Source: Bradyrhizobium manausense (lineage in GTDB: Bacteria; Pseudomonadota; Alphaproteobacteria; Rhizobiales; Xanthobacteraceae). From it: a stretch of DNA of 64,000 bases. The position numbers and the translations under genes are program-made. Under the pieces are notes generated by a model. The model worked only from the letters and a program-made list of their open reading frames with translations, was not told the DNA's origin and ran no database searches. The stretch's first letter is position 1. The number at the start of each line of letters is the position of its first letter. Of the stretch, positions 17,388-25,455 are shown piece by piece. The stretch spans positions 868,001 to 932,000 of the forward strand of contig NZ_JAFCJI010000002.1 in the NCBI RefSeq assembly GCF_018131105.1, read 5' to 3'.

Positions 17388-18119
17388 TCAGCTACTCACG
17401 AGCTTGATCCGCGGCTCGTGGCGCCGGTGCGCCTTGCGCACATACATGGCTGCATCGGCCTCCTCCAGCGCGCGGGCGGCATCGGCCTGCGCACCGAGCA
17501 GCGCAACACCCGCAGAGGCGCCCGCGGTCACATGCTGGCCGCGAAAGGTGAACGACAAATCATCGATCGCCTGCTCGAAGATGACAGCTTTCGCCTTGGC
17601 ATCGGTCTCGCTGAGATTCCACAACAGCAAGGCAAACTCGTCGCCTCCGAGACGGCCGACCACGTCGGAAGCGCGGATCTGCCGCGTCAGCGTGCTCGCG
17701 ATCGTCTTCAGCACCTCGTCGCCGGCGGCGTGGCCGAAGGAATCGTTGATCGGCTTCAGCCGGTCGACGTCGAGCACGATCAGCGCGCCGCTGGCGCGGT
17801 ATCGCTTCATGTAGGCGATGGCGCGCTGGAGCTCGCGCTCGAAACCGCGCCGGTTGGGAATATCGAGCAGGAAATCGGTGTCGGCTGCGGCCTCGAGCTC
17901 GGCGACGCGCCGCAGCGCCCGCGTCAGCTTGGTACGCAGGCCACGGATGGTCGCCTTGCCGGTGTCTTTGCTCGCGGTCTTGGCAGCAGCGCCGGCGACG
18001 GACGCGCGGCGCGGCGCCGCAGCCGCGGACCGCTTCCTGGATACGATTTTTGGTCGGCTCCCGCTGGTTTTCCGGCCTTTTTTGGCCTTCGCAGCAGTCG
18101 CCCTTTTTGGTTTCTTCAT
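17388..18119 (-). CDS. Diguanylate cyclase with basic histone H1-like N-terminus
   Basis: This 243-aa protein has an N-terminal tail of about 65 residues rich in Lys, Arg and Ala (KKPKRATAAKAKKGRK), a short helix, and a GGDEF domain (about residues 85-235). The active motif RLGGDEFALLL is intact, as are DFLLDIPNRRGFE and DVDRLKPINDSFGH, so it should make c-di-GMP. There is no membrane helix or sensor domain. The ATG at 18119 has AGGA five bases upstream; longer starts at 18125 and 18173 are possible. The tail resembles DNA-binding Lys/Ala-rich tails, which is unusual for this family. Confidence 0.85.
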   Translation of the reverse strand: MKKPKRATAAKAKKGRKTSGSRPKIVSRKRSAAAAPRRASVAGAAAKTASKDTGKATIRGLRTKLTRALRRVAELEAAADTDFLLDIPNRRGFERELQRAIAYMKRYRASGALIVLDVDRLKPINDSFGHAAGDEVLKTIASTLTRQIRASDVVGRLGGDEFALLLWNLSETDAKAKAVIFEQAIDDLSFTFRGQHVTAGASAGVALLGAQADAARALEEADAAMYVRKAHRRHEPRIKLVSS

Positions 18120-18260
18120 GGGCATCCTGCTCAATGAAGGCTTGCGGGGATTCACCAAGACAGGATAGTGCATTCCCTTCTCCTTGCCACCGCCTTGCGA
18201 GCCGCCGGCCGGAACCGTTAATCTGGCCTATCTTTCTGTTTTCCGAGCACAATTGACGTC

Positions 18261-18749
18261 ATGACCGCGCCGATCGCCATCATCATGGGAAGCCAGTCGG
18301 ACTGGGAGACGATGCGGCACGCCGCCGACACGCTCACAGCGCTGGGTGTCGCCTCCGACACCCGCATCGTTTCGGCTCACCGGACCCCCGACCGGCTGTT
18401 TACCTTCGCCAAGGGCGCCAAGGCGGCCGGCTTCAAGGTCATCATCGCCGGCGCCGGCGGCGCCGCGCATCTCCCGGGCATGGCGGCGTCGCTGACGGAA
18501 CTGCCGGTGTTCGGCGTCCCCGTCGAGTCCAGGACGCTCAAAGGTATCGATTCCCTTTATTCGATCGTGCAGATGCCCGCCGGCATTCCGGTCGGCACCC
18601 TTGCGATCGGCAAGGCTGGCGCGATCAACGCGGCGCTGCTCGCAGCGTCCGTGCTCGCACTGTCCGATCCGGCCTTGTCCGACCGCCTTGCTGCCTGGCG
18701 CAAGGCGCAGAGCGAGGCGGTCGCCGAGCGCCCGGAGGACAAGGCGTGA
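18261..18749 (+). CDS. purE: N5-carboxyaminoimidazole ribonucleotide mutase
   Basis: PurE converts N5-CAIR to CAIR in de novo purine synthesis. The 162-aa length is normal for the class I enzyme. The family motifs are present: IIMGSQSDWETM (phosphate loop), SAHRTPDRLF (catalytic His), and AGAGGAAHLPGM. It overlaps purK by four bases (GTGA), so the two are translationally coupled. Confidence 0.96.
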   Translation: MTAPIAIIMGSQSDWETMRHAADTLTALGVASDTRIVSAHRTPDRLFTFAKGAKAAGFKVIIAGAGGAAHLPGMAASLTELPVFGVPVESRTLKGIDSLYSIVQMPAGIPVGTLAIGKAGAINAALLAASVLALSDPALSDRLAAWRKAQSEAVAERPEDKA

Positions 18750-19852
18750 CTGACGCAAAGCAGGTGAAGCTGAAGCCCGGCGACACCATCGGCATCCTCG
18801 GCGGCGGACAACTCGGACGGATGCTGGCCATGGCCGCGGCACGGCTCGGCCTGCGCTGCCAGGTGTTCTCGCCCGATCCGGATTCGCCGGCTTTCGACGT
18901 CGTGCTGAATGCGACCTGCGCCGAATATGCCGACGTCGAGGCGCTCGAGCTGTTCGCCCACGACGTCGACGTCATCACCTACGAATTCGAGAACGTGCCG
19001 TCCGCAGCCGCCATGGTGCTGGACGCGCGCCGCCCGGTGGTGCCCAACCGCAAGATCCTGGAGACCACCCAGGACCGGCTCGCCGAGAAGGATTTCGTGA
19101 CGCGGCTCGGCATCGGCACCGCCGCCTATGCCGACGTCTCCTCGGTCGCATCGCTGCGCGAGGCGATCGCGAAGATCGGCCTTCCCGCGGTGCTGAAGAC
19201 CCGCCGCTTCGGCTATGACGGCAAGGGCCAGGCCATCATCCGCGAGGGCGACGACATCTCGAAAGTGTGGACCAGCCTTGCCACCAAGTCGGCGATCCTG
19301 GAGGCCTTCATCCCGTACGAGCGCGAGATCTCCGTGATCGCCGCGCGCTCGGCATCCGGGCAGGTCGAATGCTTCGACGTTACCGAGAACGAGCATCGCG
19401 ATCACATTCTGAAAATTTCCCGCGCACCCGCGCCGATCCCGGATGCGCTCGCCGAGGAGGCGCGCAGCATCGCCGGCAAGATCGCGACCGCACTCGACTA
19501 TGTCGGCGTGCTCGCGGTTGAGATGTTCGTGCTCGCCAATGGCGGCGGGTCGAAAGTGCTGGTCAACGAGATCGCCCCGCGCGTGCACAATTCCGGACAC
19601 TGGACGCTCGACGGCGCATCCGTTTCCCAGTTCGAGCAGCACATCCGCGCCATCGCCGGCTGGCCGCTCGGCAAGCCGGTGCGTCACGGTGAGGTCGTCA
19701 CCATGACCAACCTGATCGGCGACGAGATCAATGATTATGAATCATGGCTGAGCGTGCCCGGCGCGACCGTGCACATCTACGGCAAGGGCGCCCCGCGCCC
19801 CGGCCGCAAGATGGGCCACGTCACCGAAGTCAGGCCCTCAAAAGCAAAGTGA
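18746..19852 (+). CDS. purK: N5-carboxyaminoimidazole ribonucleotide synthetase
   Basis: PurK is the ATP-grasp enzyme that makes N5-CAIR from AIR, ATP and bicarbonate. It starts with GTG overlapping the purE stop. The 368-aa chain shows IGILGGGQLGRMLAMAAARLG at the N-terminus, VLKTRRFGYDGKGQ in the ATP-grasp domain, and EIAPRVHNSGHWTLDGA near the C-terminus, all characteristic. It completes a standard purEK operon. Confidence 0.96.
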   Translation: MTDAKQVKLKPGDTIGILGGGQLGRMLAMAAARLGLRCQVFSPDPDSPAFDVVLNATCAEYADVEALELFAHDVDVITYEFENVPSAAAMVLDARRPVVPNRKILETTQDRLAEKDFVTRLGIGTAAYADVSSVASLREAIAKIGLPAVLKTRRFGYDGKGQAIIREGDDISKVWTSLATKSAILEAFIPYEREISVIAARSASGQVECFDVTENEHRDHILKISRAPAPIPDALAEEARSIAGKIATALDYVGVLAVEMFVLANGGGSKVLVNEIAPRVHNSGHWTLDGASVSQFEQHIRAIAGWPLGKPVRHGEVVTMTNLIGDEINDYESWLSVPGATVHIYGKGAPRPGRKMGHVTEVRPSKAK

Positions 19853-19889
19853 GGGGACCGCCGCAAGAGCTGCGATCCCGCTTTCGCAA

Positions 19890-20612
19890 TCAAGCCGTCT
19901 TCACGCCCGCGACGACGCCCGAGGGCTCCTCGCTGAGCCAGCGATAGACCACTCCGCCCAGCGCGCCACCGATCAGCGGTGCGACCCAGAACATCCAGAG
20001 CTGCGACAGCGCCCAACCGCCGACGAACAGTGCGGGTCCGGTGCTGCGCGCCGGATTCACCGAGGTGTTGGTGACGGGGATGCTGACGAGATGGATCATC
20101 ACAAGCGCAAGCCCGATCGCGAGCGGCGCGAAGCCTGCCGGCGCGCGGCCGTGGGTCGCGCCCATGATGACGAACAGGAACATCATGGTCATCACCACCT
20201 CGGTGACGAAGCACGCGATCATGCTGTACTGGCCGGGCGAATGCGCATCATAGCCGTTGGAGGCAAAGCCCTTGGTGACGTCGAAGCCGGGCGCGCCGCT
20301 GGCAATCACATAGAGCAGCTCGGCCGCGACGATCGCACCGCAGACCTGCGCGATCACGTAAGGCAGGATCTGGCCTGCCGGAAACCGTCCACCGGCGGCG
20401 AGGCCGACCGTGACGGCCGGGTTGAGATGGCAGCCCGAGATATGGCCGATCGCATAGGCCATGGTGACGACGCTCAAGCCGAAGGCGAGGGACACGCCGA
20501 CCAGGCCGATGCCGACCTGCGGAAACCCGGCTGCGATCACCGCGCTGCCGCAGCCTGCAAATGTGAGCCAGAATGTGCCGATGGCCTCGGCCGCGTATTT
20601 CTTCATGTCCAT
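19890..20612 (-). CDS. aqpZ: Aquaporin Z
   Basis: This 240-aa water channel has six helices and both NPA loops (HLNPAVT near residue 63 and SVNPARS near residue 186). The Arg after the second NPA is the selectivity-filter residue. AqpZ-type features such as GHISGCHLNPAVT point to water rather than glycerol. The ATG at 20612 has GGGGAG seven bases upstream. It converges on purK with a 37-base gap and is divergent from rpsU. Confidence 0.94.
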   Translation of the reverse strand: MDMKKYAAEAIGTFWLTFAGCGSAVIAAGFPQVGIGLVGVSLAFGLSVVTMAYAIGHISGCHLNPAVTVGLAAGGRFPAGQILPYVIAQVCGAIVAAELLYVIASGAPGFDVTKGFASNGYDAHSPGQYSMIACFVTEVVMTMMFLFVIMGATHGRAPAGFAPLAIGLALVMIHLVSIPVTNTSVNPARSTGPALFVGGWALSQLWMFWVAPLIGGALGGVVYRWLSEEPSGVVAGVKTA

Positions 20613-20656
20613 GTGGCGTCTCCCCTGATTTCAAACATTCCGGAACTATGTCCGCT

Positions 20657-20697
20657 GCGGCCCCAGATTGGCGCCGAATCTCCCAAATCTGGGCCGC
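20657..20697. repeat. Inverted repeat between aqpZ and rpsU
   Basis: GCGGCCCCAGATT and AATCTGGGCCGC form nearly perfect arms (one extra C) around 16 bases. It lies 45 bases upstream of aqpZ and 175 bases upstream of rpsU. It may be an operator, a transcript leader structure or a repeat. I see no further feature in the 259-base spacer apart from weak promoter-like hexamers. Confidence 0.4.
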
Positions 20698-20871
20698 ACG
20701 AGAGCATTTTCGCCGCATTTAATGGCTGAACTTGGCCCGAAACTCCGCTTGGCAGGTGGACATCCCAGGTTTTGTCTGATACATCCGCGCCCTCAAGGTT
20801 AAGGGCTTGCGCTTTTTGCCATCCCTTTGACTTACCAGAATTCAAATCCGATCCACTGAAGAGGATGCCGC

Positions 20872-21168
20872 GTGCAGGTTCTCGTTCGCGATAACAATGT
20901 CGACCAAGCCCTCAAGGCGCTGAAGAAGAAGATGCAGCGCGAGGGCATTTTCCGCGAGATGAAGCTCCGCGGTCACTACGAGAAGCCCTCCGAGAAGAAG
21001 GCCCGCGAGAAGGCCGAAGCCGTGCGCCGTGCGCGCAAGCTGGCCCGCAAGAAGCTGCAGCGTGAAGGCCTGCTGCCGATGAAGCCGAAGCCGGTGTTCG
21101 GTGCTGGCCCCGGCGGTGATCGTGGCGGCCGTAGCGGCCCCGGTGCAGGTCCGCGCGGACCGCGCTGA
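20872..21168 (+). CDS. rpsU: 30S ribosomal protein S21
   Basis: S21 is a small basic protein of the 30S subunit. It starts at the GTG at 20872, with GAGG seven bases upstream, reading MQVLVRDNNVDQALKALKKK. At 98 aa it is longer than the E. coli protein (71 aa) because of a Gly/Arg/Pro-rich tail (GPGGDRGGRSGPGAGPRG) typical of alphaproteobacterial S21. It is monocistronic and is followed by a clear terminator. Confidence 0.95.
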   Translation: MQVLVRDNNVDQALKALKKKMQREGIFREMKLRGHYEKPSEKKAREKAEAVRRARKLARKKLQREGLLPMKPKPVFGAGPGGDRGGRSGPGAGPRGPR

Positions 21169-21202
21169 TCTTGCCGATCATGCAGGATTGAGTTTTCGAT
21201 GA

Positions 21203-21231
21203 CGCGGGCCCCGAGCCCGCGTTATTATTTT
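21203..21231 (+). terminator. Rho-independent terminator of rpsU
   Basis: CGCGGGC and GCCCGCG form the stem, followed by TTATTATTTT, 35 bases after the rpsU stop. The loop is CCCGA-like. This is a convincing intrinsic terminator. Confidence 0.8.
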
Positions 21232-21293
21232 GTGAGCGGTGCCTTTCTGGGATGGGGCACTACAGATGCGGCACCAGCGCGAGCGAACCGTAG

Positions 21294-21947
21294 ATGGCCT
21301 CCCCTTTCCCCGAGCCCGGCTTGGCGCGGCGACGCCAGATCTGGCGCCAGCCGCTCACGCTGGCCTTGATGGGGATCGCACTGTGCGGCTGCTCCTTCGA
21401 TATTGGCTCGCTGGGTCCGGAGAAGGATAAGCCGCAGGAAGCAGCACCCCAGGCGGCAGCCGCGCCGGATAGCGCCGTCAGCGCTGCCAACGTCACCGAG
21501 GCCCAGACCCACACGACAAAGGCCCAGGCGCTGGTCAAATCGGGCGCGACGCAGGCCGCGCTGGATGAGTTCAATCGCGCCGTCGCGCTCGATCCCTACA
21601 ACGCGCAAGCGCTCTACGGCCGCGCCCTGCTCTATCAGGGCAACAATCAGCACGACTTCGCAATCGCCGATTTCGGTGCCGCCAGCGGGCTCAATCCGCA
21701 GAAAGCCGAGCCGCTGCTTGGCCGTGCCGTCAGCTATCTCGCCATCGGCAAGGTCAAGGAGGCGGCCGCCGATCTCGACGAGGCTTCTGACGCCGATCCG
21801 CACAACGCCCAGATCTGGACGACACGGGGACAGGCCTATGAGCGGCTGGGCGACAAGACCAAGGCGGCGGCGTCCTACAACAAGGCCGTCGCGTTGCGCC
21901 CACGCGATGATGCCGCCCGCAGCGGCCTGGCCCGCGTCGGCGGCTAG
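21294..21947 (+). CDS. TPR-repeat lipoprotein
   Basis: This 217-aa protein has an N-terminal signal region (RQPLTLALMGIALCGCSFD) ending in a Cys at a lipobox-like LCGC, so it is probably a lipoprotein. Three tetratricopeptide repeats follow (roughly residues 72-105, 106-139 and 142-205; for example AALDEFNRAVALDPYNAQAL and AAASYNKAVALRPRDDAARS). TPRs usually scaffold protein complexes; the partner is unknown. It is a lone gene, convergent with the Pro/Ala-rich protein. Confidence 0.8.
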   Translation: MASPFPEPGLARRRQIWRQPLTLALMGIALCGCSFDIGSLGPEKDKPQEAAPQAAAAPDSAVSAANVTEAQTHTTKAQALVKSGATQAALDEFNRAVALDPYNAQALYGRALLYQGNNQHDFAIADFGAASGLNPQKAEPLLGRAVSYLAIGKVKEAAADLDEASDADPHNAQIWTTRGQAYERLGDKTKAAASYNKAVALRPRDDAARSGLARVGG

Positions 21948-21980
21948 CGGTCCCCAGGACGCGCTGGCACGGTCCTGGTC

Positions 21981-22889
21981 TTAATCGGGGGTGGCGGTCT
22001 TCGGCAGAACCGCGTGGAACATCGACTTCATGCCCGACAGCATTTCGTCGGCGACATTGGTCTTGGGCCGCGGGGGCGGTGTGGCTCCGCCTGCATCGGC
22101 ACGCAGATCGAGCGGCGGCGCAATCATCGGCACCGGAATATCAGCCGGCGGCGTCAGCCGATTCGGATCGTCATTCCCAATCGAGGCCGTGTAGGGCGGA
22201 TTCGCCTGCGAGCCGCCATTGCCATAGGCCTCGGGCGACGGCGTCGACACATTGATCGGCGGCGGCAGCGGGCGCACCGCCGACGGCACCGCATTGATGA
22301 CGCGAGGAGCCTCCGGCGTGCGGGAGGCTTCCTGCACTGCAGGCTCGGGCGTCTTCTCGACCGCCTTGGTCTCGACAGGCTTGATTTCGGATTTGGCCTC
22401 GGCGGCCTTCTCAGCCGCCTTGCCTTCAGGCGATTTGCGCAGGCGCTCGATGGCGGCCCGCGCGAGATCGTTGGCGTCGGGGGTCACGGCCGGGGCGGCC
22501 GGAGACGAATTGGCCTCAACCACGGGCGCGGCGGGCGCTGCCGGGGTCGACTTGGCGACCGCCTTTTCATGCGCGGGGGCACGGCTGTGCGAAGCGGCCT
22601 CGTCGGCGGCCTTGCTCTCGGCAGGCTTCTCGGTCGCGGGCTTGTCCGTCGCGCTCTTCTCCGAAATGCTCTTCTCGGAGACACCCTTGGCCTTGACACC
22701 CGGGGCCGGGAGGTTGGCGACGTCGGCGGGCTTGCCATTCTTGCCTGCACCGGCAGGCGCCACCACGGCGGCTGGCGTATCCGCCGCCGGCCTGGCGTTG
22801 ATGTAGTGATTAACGATGTAGGCCCCGATGATCGTGGCGAGCACCGAGGGGAAAATATCCATCGAGATTTTAGCGAGGTATTTCAACAT
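21981..22889 (-). CDS. Membrane-anchored Pro/Ala/Lys-rich protein, unknown function
   Basis: This 302-aa protein has one N-terminal helix (about residues 12-30, IFPSVLATIIGAYIVNHYI) and then a long low-complexity region rich in Ala, Pro, Lys, Glu and Ser (for example KSISEKSATDKPATEKPAES). A short ordered segment may lie at the C-terminus (VADEMLSGMKSMFHAVLPK). I do not recognise a family. Such proteins can span the periplasm or serve as tethers. The frame is kept despite its composition because the start, the helix and the C-terminal segment make sense. Confidence 0.65.
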   Translation of the reverse strand: MLKYLAKISMDIFPSVLATIIGAYIVNHYINARPAADTPAAVVAPAGAGKNGKPADVANLPAPGVKAKGVSEKSISEKSATDKPATEKPAESKAADEAASHSRAPAHEKAVAKSTPAAPAAPVVEANSSPAAPAVTPDANDLARAAIERLRKSPEGKAAEKAAEAKSEIKPVETKAVEKTPEPAVQEASRTPEAPRVINAVPSAVRPLPPPINVSTPSPEAYGNGGSQANPPYTASIGNDDPNRLTPPADIPVPMIAPPLDLRADAGGATPPPRPKTNVADEMLSGMKSMFHAVLPKTATPD

Positions 22890-22982
22890 TTCTCGGCCAC
22901 TCCCCGCGCGATCTGATGCGGGAACTTTGGGGCATTGTAAGGGATCAACTGCGACGGATCGATGGCAAAGGTTACGCGTGCC

Positions 22983-23267
22983 TTACGGCTTCAGCTCAAT
23001 CTCAAGGAACACGATCTCGGTTGAGGTTTCGTTAAGTACATCATGTTGGACCCCGGCCTTGCGGAAGTAGGATTTTCCGGCCGCAAGCTGCGCCTTGGAG
23101 CGCTCGCCGCCGGGCGCCACGATGGTCATTTCGCCGGCGACGACGGGAACGATCACGTAGTCCATTCCGTGGGTGTGATGCCCGGTCGCGCTGCCGGGAG
23201 CAAGCCGCCATTCGGTGACCCGAACCTCGTCGTTGTCGACCTGAACTTCGGACCTGGCGGCAAGCAT
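22983..23267 (-). CDS. Cupin-domain protein
   Basis: This 94-aa single cupin barrel has the first metal-binding motif GHHTHGMDYVIVP, with its two His residues and a Glu/Asp-like position, and a second part AGVQHDVLNETS. Small cupins bind a divalent metal or a small ligand; the role here is unknown. The start has GGAGAGG five bases upstream. It lies 23 bases after the chaA-like gene on the same strand, so the two may be co-transcribed. Confidence 0.82.
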   Translation of the reverse strand: MLAARSEVQVDNDEVRVTEWRLAPGSATGHHTHGMDYVIVPVVAGEMTIVAPGGERSKAQLAAGKSYFRKAGVQHDVLNETSTEIVFLEIELKP

Positions 23268-23290
23268 CGGAACCTCTCCGGGGAATCGGT

Positions 23291-24388
23291 TCAGGGTACG
23301 AACACCATGAACGCGTAGACGGCAAATACCACCATATGGACCAGGCCGAACAGGACATTGGTCCTGCCGGTGCCGAAGGTCAGCATGCTCAACAAGAATG
23401 TTAGGAACAGCAGCGCCGTGTTCTGGGGATTGAGCCCCAGCACCAGGGGCTGGTCGATCACATAGGTGGCGAGCCCGACCGCCGGGATGGTCAGGCCGAT
23501 GGTGGCCAGCGAGGACCCGAGCGCCAGATTGATGCTCTTCTGGAGGTCGTTCTTGCGCGCCGCCGCGATCGCGGACACCCCCTCCGGCATCAGGATCAGG
23601 AGCGCGACCAGGAGACCCGCAAACGCCGGCGGGGCGCCGATCCTGTCGGCGACGGCGTCCACCACCAGCGAGAATTTTTTGGCAAGCAGCACGACGGCCA
23701 GAAGCGAGATCAGCAGCAGCGCGACGCTCAGCGCCAGCATCTTGCCCGACAGATGGGCCTCTCCGCTTTCGCCTTCCGCCCGCTCATGAACGAAATAGTC
23801 CTTGTGCAGGACGGTCTGGGTGTAGAGGAACACGCCATAGAGCACGATGGTCACGAGGTCCACGAAGCCGAGCTGAAGTGCCGAGTAGATCGGCCCCGGC
23901 GTAGTCAGCGTGTAATTGGGCATGATCAGCGTCAGCGTCGCGAGTGCAATCAGCACGCTGAGATAGACGTTGGCGCCAGACAGCTGAAAACCCTGCTCGC
24001 GGTAGCGAACTCCGCCAATGAAAATGCAGAGGCCAACGAGACCATTGCAGACGATCATGACGACCGCGAAGACGGTGTCGCGCGCAAGCTCCGGCGCCGG
24101 CTTGTCACCGAGCATGATGGTGGTGATCAGTGCGACCTCGATGATGGTCACCGCGAGCGTGAGCAGCAGCGTGCCGTAGGGCTCGCCGATCCGCTCCGCG
24201 ATCACCTCGGAGTGGTGCACGGCCGCGAACACGGTGCCGAACAGGATCACCAGCAGGACGATCGCGAACAGGCCGCCGCCGGCCGACATCTCGAAGCCGT
24301 AGCCGGTCGCGGTGACGATCAGAAACAGCAGCACCGCCAGAGCGGGAAAGATCCATGACGACCGCGGCATCGGTCCGTGTGCACTCAT
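23291..24388 (-). CDS. chaA: Calcium/proton antiporter (ChaA/CaCA family)
   Basis: This 365-aa inner-membrane protein has about eleven helices and the two inverted CaCA repeats. The first carries GEPYGTLLLTLAVTIIEVAL and the second PEGVSAIAAARKNDLQ followed by NLALGSSLATIGLTIPA. The acidic residues in GEPYGT and PEGVSA are the cation ligands. It exchanges Ca2+ or Na+/K+ for H+, helping ion and pH homeostasis. The family is clear; the exact ion is inferred from ChaA similarity. Confidence 0.87.
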   Translation of the reverse strand: MSAHGPMPRSSWIFPALAVLLFLIVTATGYGFEMSAGGGLFAIVLLVILFGTVFAAVHHSEVIAERIGEPYGTLLLTLAVTIIEVALITTIMLGDKPAPELARDTVFAVVMIVCNGLVGLCIFIGGVRYREQGFQLSGANVYLSVLIALATLTLIMPNYTLTTPGPIYSALQLGFVDLVTIVLYGVFLYTQTVLHKDYFVHERAEGESGEAHLSGKMLALSVALLLISLLAVVLLAKKFSLVVDAVADRIGAPPAFAGLLVALLILMPEGVSAIAAARKNDLQKSINLALGSSLATIGLTIPAVGLATYVIDQPLVLGLNPQNTALLFLTFLLSMLTFGTGRTNVLFGLVHMVVFAVYAFMVFVP

Positions 24389-24449
24389 TTCGGGCGATTC
24401 CTCCAGGTGGGATGCCGATTATGCGCGAGAAGATCGCGCCCGTCAGCCC

Positions 24450-25250
24450 TCAGGACCCGTTGATGAAGGCTCGCGCGATCTCCAGAGCGCCAAAGTTATC
24501 GAGATTTTCGTGCCCGCCGCCGGGAAACCGGACCAGTTTCTTCGGCTCGTGTGCGAGCGCAAACAGGCGCTCGCCGAATGTGATGGGAATCGCCGGATCG
24601 TTGGTGCCGTGCATGATCAACAGCGGCGCGGCCACGCGCGCGATGCGTTGGTCCGAGTGGAACTGGTCGCGCATCAAGAGGCGGATCGGTACGAAGCGAA
24701 AGAGCGACGCCGCGACGTCCACCGTCGACGTGTAGGGCGCTTCCAGAATCAATTTCCCGACCGGATGCTCGGACGCGATGGCGACTGCAACGCCCGTCCC
24801 AAGCGAAAACCCCCAGGCAACAATGCGCTTTGCGTCGTAACGCTCCGTCGCAAAGGCGTAGGCCGCTGCGGCGTCTTGCAACAGGCCCTGCTCGCTCGGC
24901 GCGCCAGTCGAGCCCGCGTAGCCGCGATAGGACAACGCAACGAGACCCGTGCCGTCCGCAGTGATGCCCTTGAAGCGACTGACGCGTCCCGCAAGAAAAT
25001 CACCGTTGCCATGAAAGAACAGGACCACGGCATGGCCGGGCCTTGCCGGCACATGCCAGACGATGACTTTCTCGCCATCGGATGTCGTCAGGACGCGCTC
25101 TTCGGCTTCTGGAAATCCCGCAACGACCGGCGCTGTGCGCTCTGTGGTCGGGATCGGAAACAGCATGGTGCGCTGCTTGACGAACAGCAGGACAAGGCCG
25201 GCGACATAGCCGGCCACGAGGATGATGGCGGTCCATTTCAGGAATGTCAT
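24450..25250 (-). CDS. Alpha/beta hydrolase with membrane anchor
   Basis: This 266-aa protein begins with one hydrophobic helix (about residues 6-24) and then an alpha/beta hydrolase fold. The oxyanion region is FFHGNGDFLAGR, the nucleophile elbow is GFSLGTG, and the acid and His are in HGTNDPAIP and FPGGGHENL. This matches the FrsA/YfhR-type serine hydrolases, whose substrates are mostly unknown. The catalytic triad looks intact. A possible 50-aa ORF and pntB lie upstream on the same strand. Confidence 0.82.
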   Translation of the reverse strand: MTFLKWTAIILVAGYVAGLVLLFVKQRTMLFPIPTTERTAPVVAGFPEAEERVLTTSDGEKVIVWHVPARPGHAVVLFFHGNGDFLAGRVSRFKGITADGTGLVALSYRGYAGSTGAPSEQGLLQDAAAAYAFATERYDAKRIVAWGFSLGTGVAVAIASEHPVGKLILEAPYTSTVDVAASLFRFVPIRLLMRDQFHSDQRIARVAAPLLIMHGTNDPAIPITFGERLFALAHEPKKLVRFPGGGHENLDNFGALEIARAFINGS

Positions 25251-25272
25251 CGCAGCCGGGTCATTCCAACGC

Positions 25273-25425
25273 TCAGGGCTTGCGGCGCCCCTTGAGCGAT
25301 TTGAGGACGTTGGCGCGGATACTCAAGGGGACCTCGCGGCAGCCGCACGCCGCGGCATGGGCGTCGCGCCATGCGACGGGCTGCTCACGCGTCGCTTCAT
25401 CGGCACGCAATGGGACCGGTGCCAC
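25273..25425 (-). CDS. Possible 50-aa protein between pntB and the hydrolase
   Basis: An open frame starts with GTG at 25425 (MAPVPLRADEATREQ) and ends at 25273. Its sequence looks coding: AWRDAHAAACGCREVPL and SIRANVLKSLKGRRKP, balanced in composition and with a basic end. The start has only a weak AAGAA ribosome site. It fills most of the 205-base gap between pntB and the hydrolase. I do not recognise a family; the two close Cys residues (CGC) are the only feature. Confidence 0.42.
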   Translation of the reverse strand: MAPVPLRADEATREQPVAWRDAHAAACGCREVPLSIRANVLKSLKGRRKP

Positions 25426-25455
25426 TTCTTAGTTCAGGGCCACGGTCCCCTCGTA

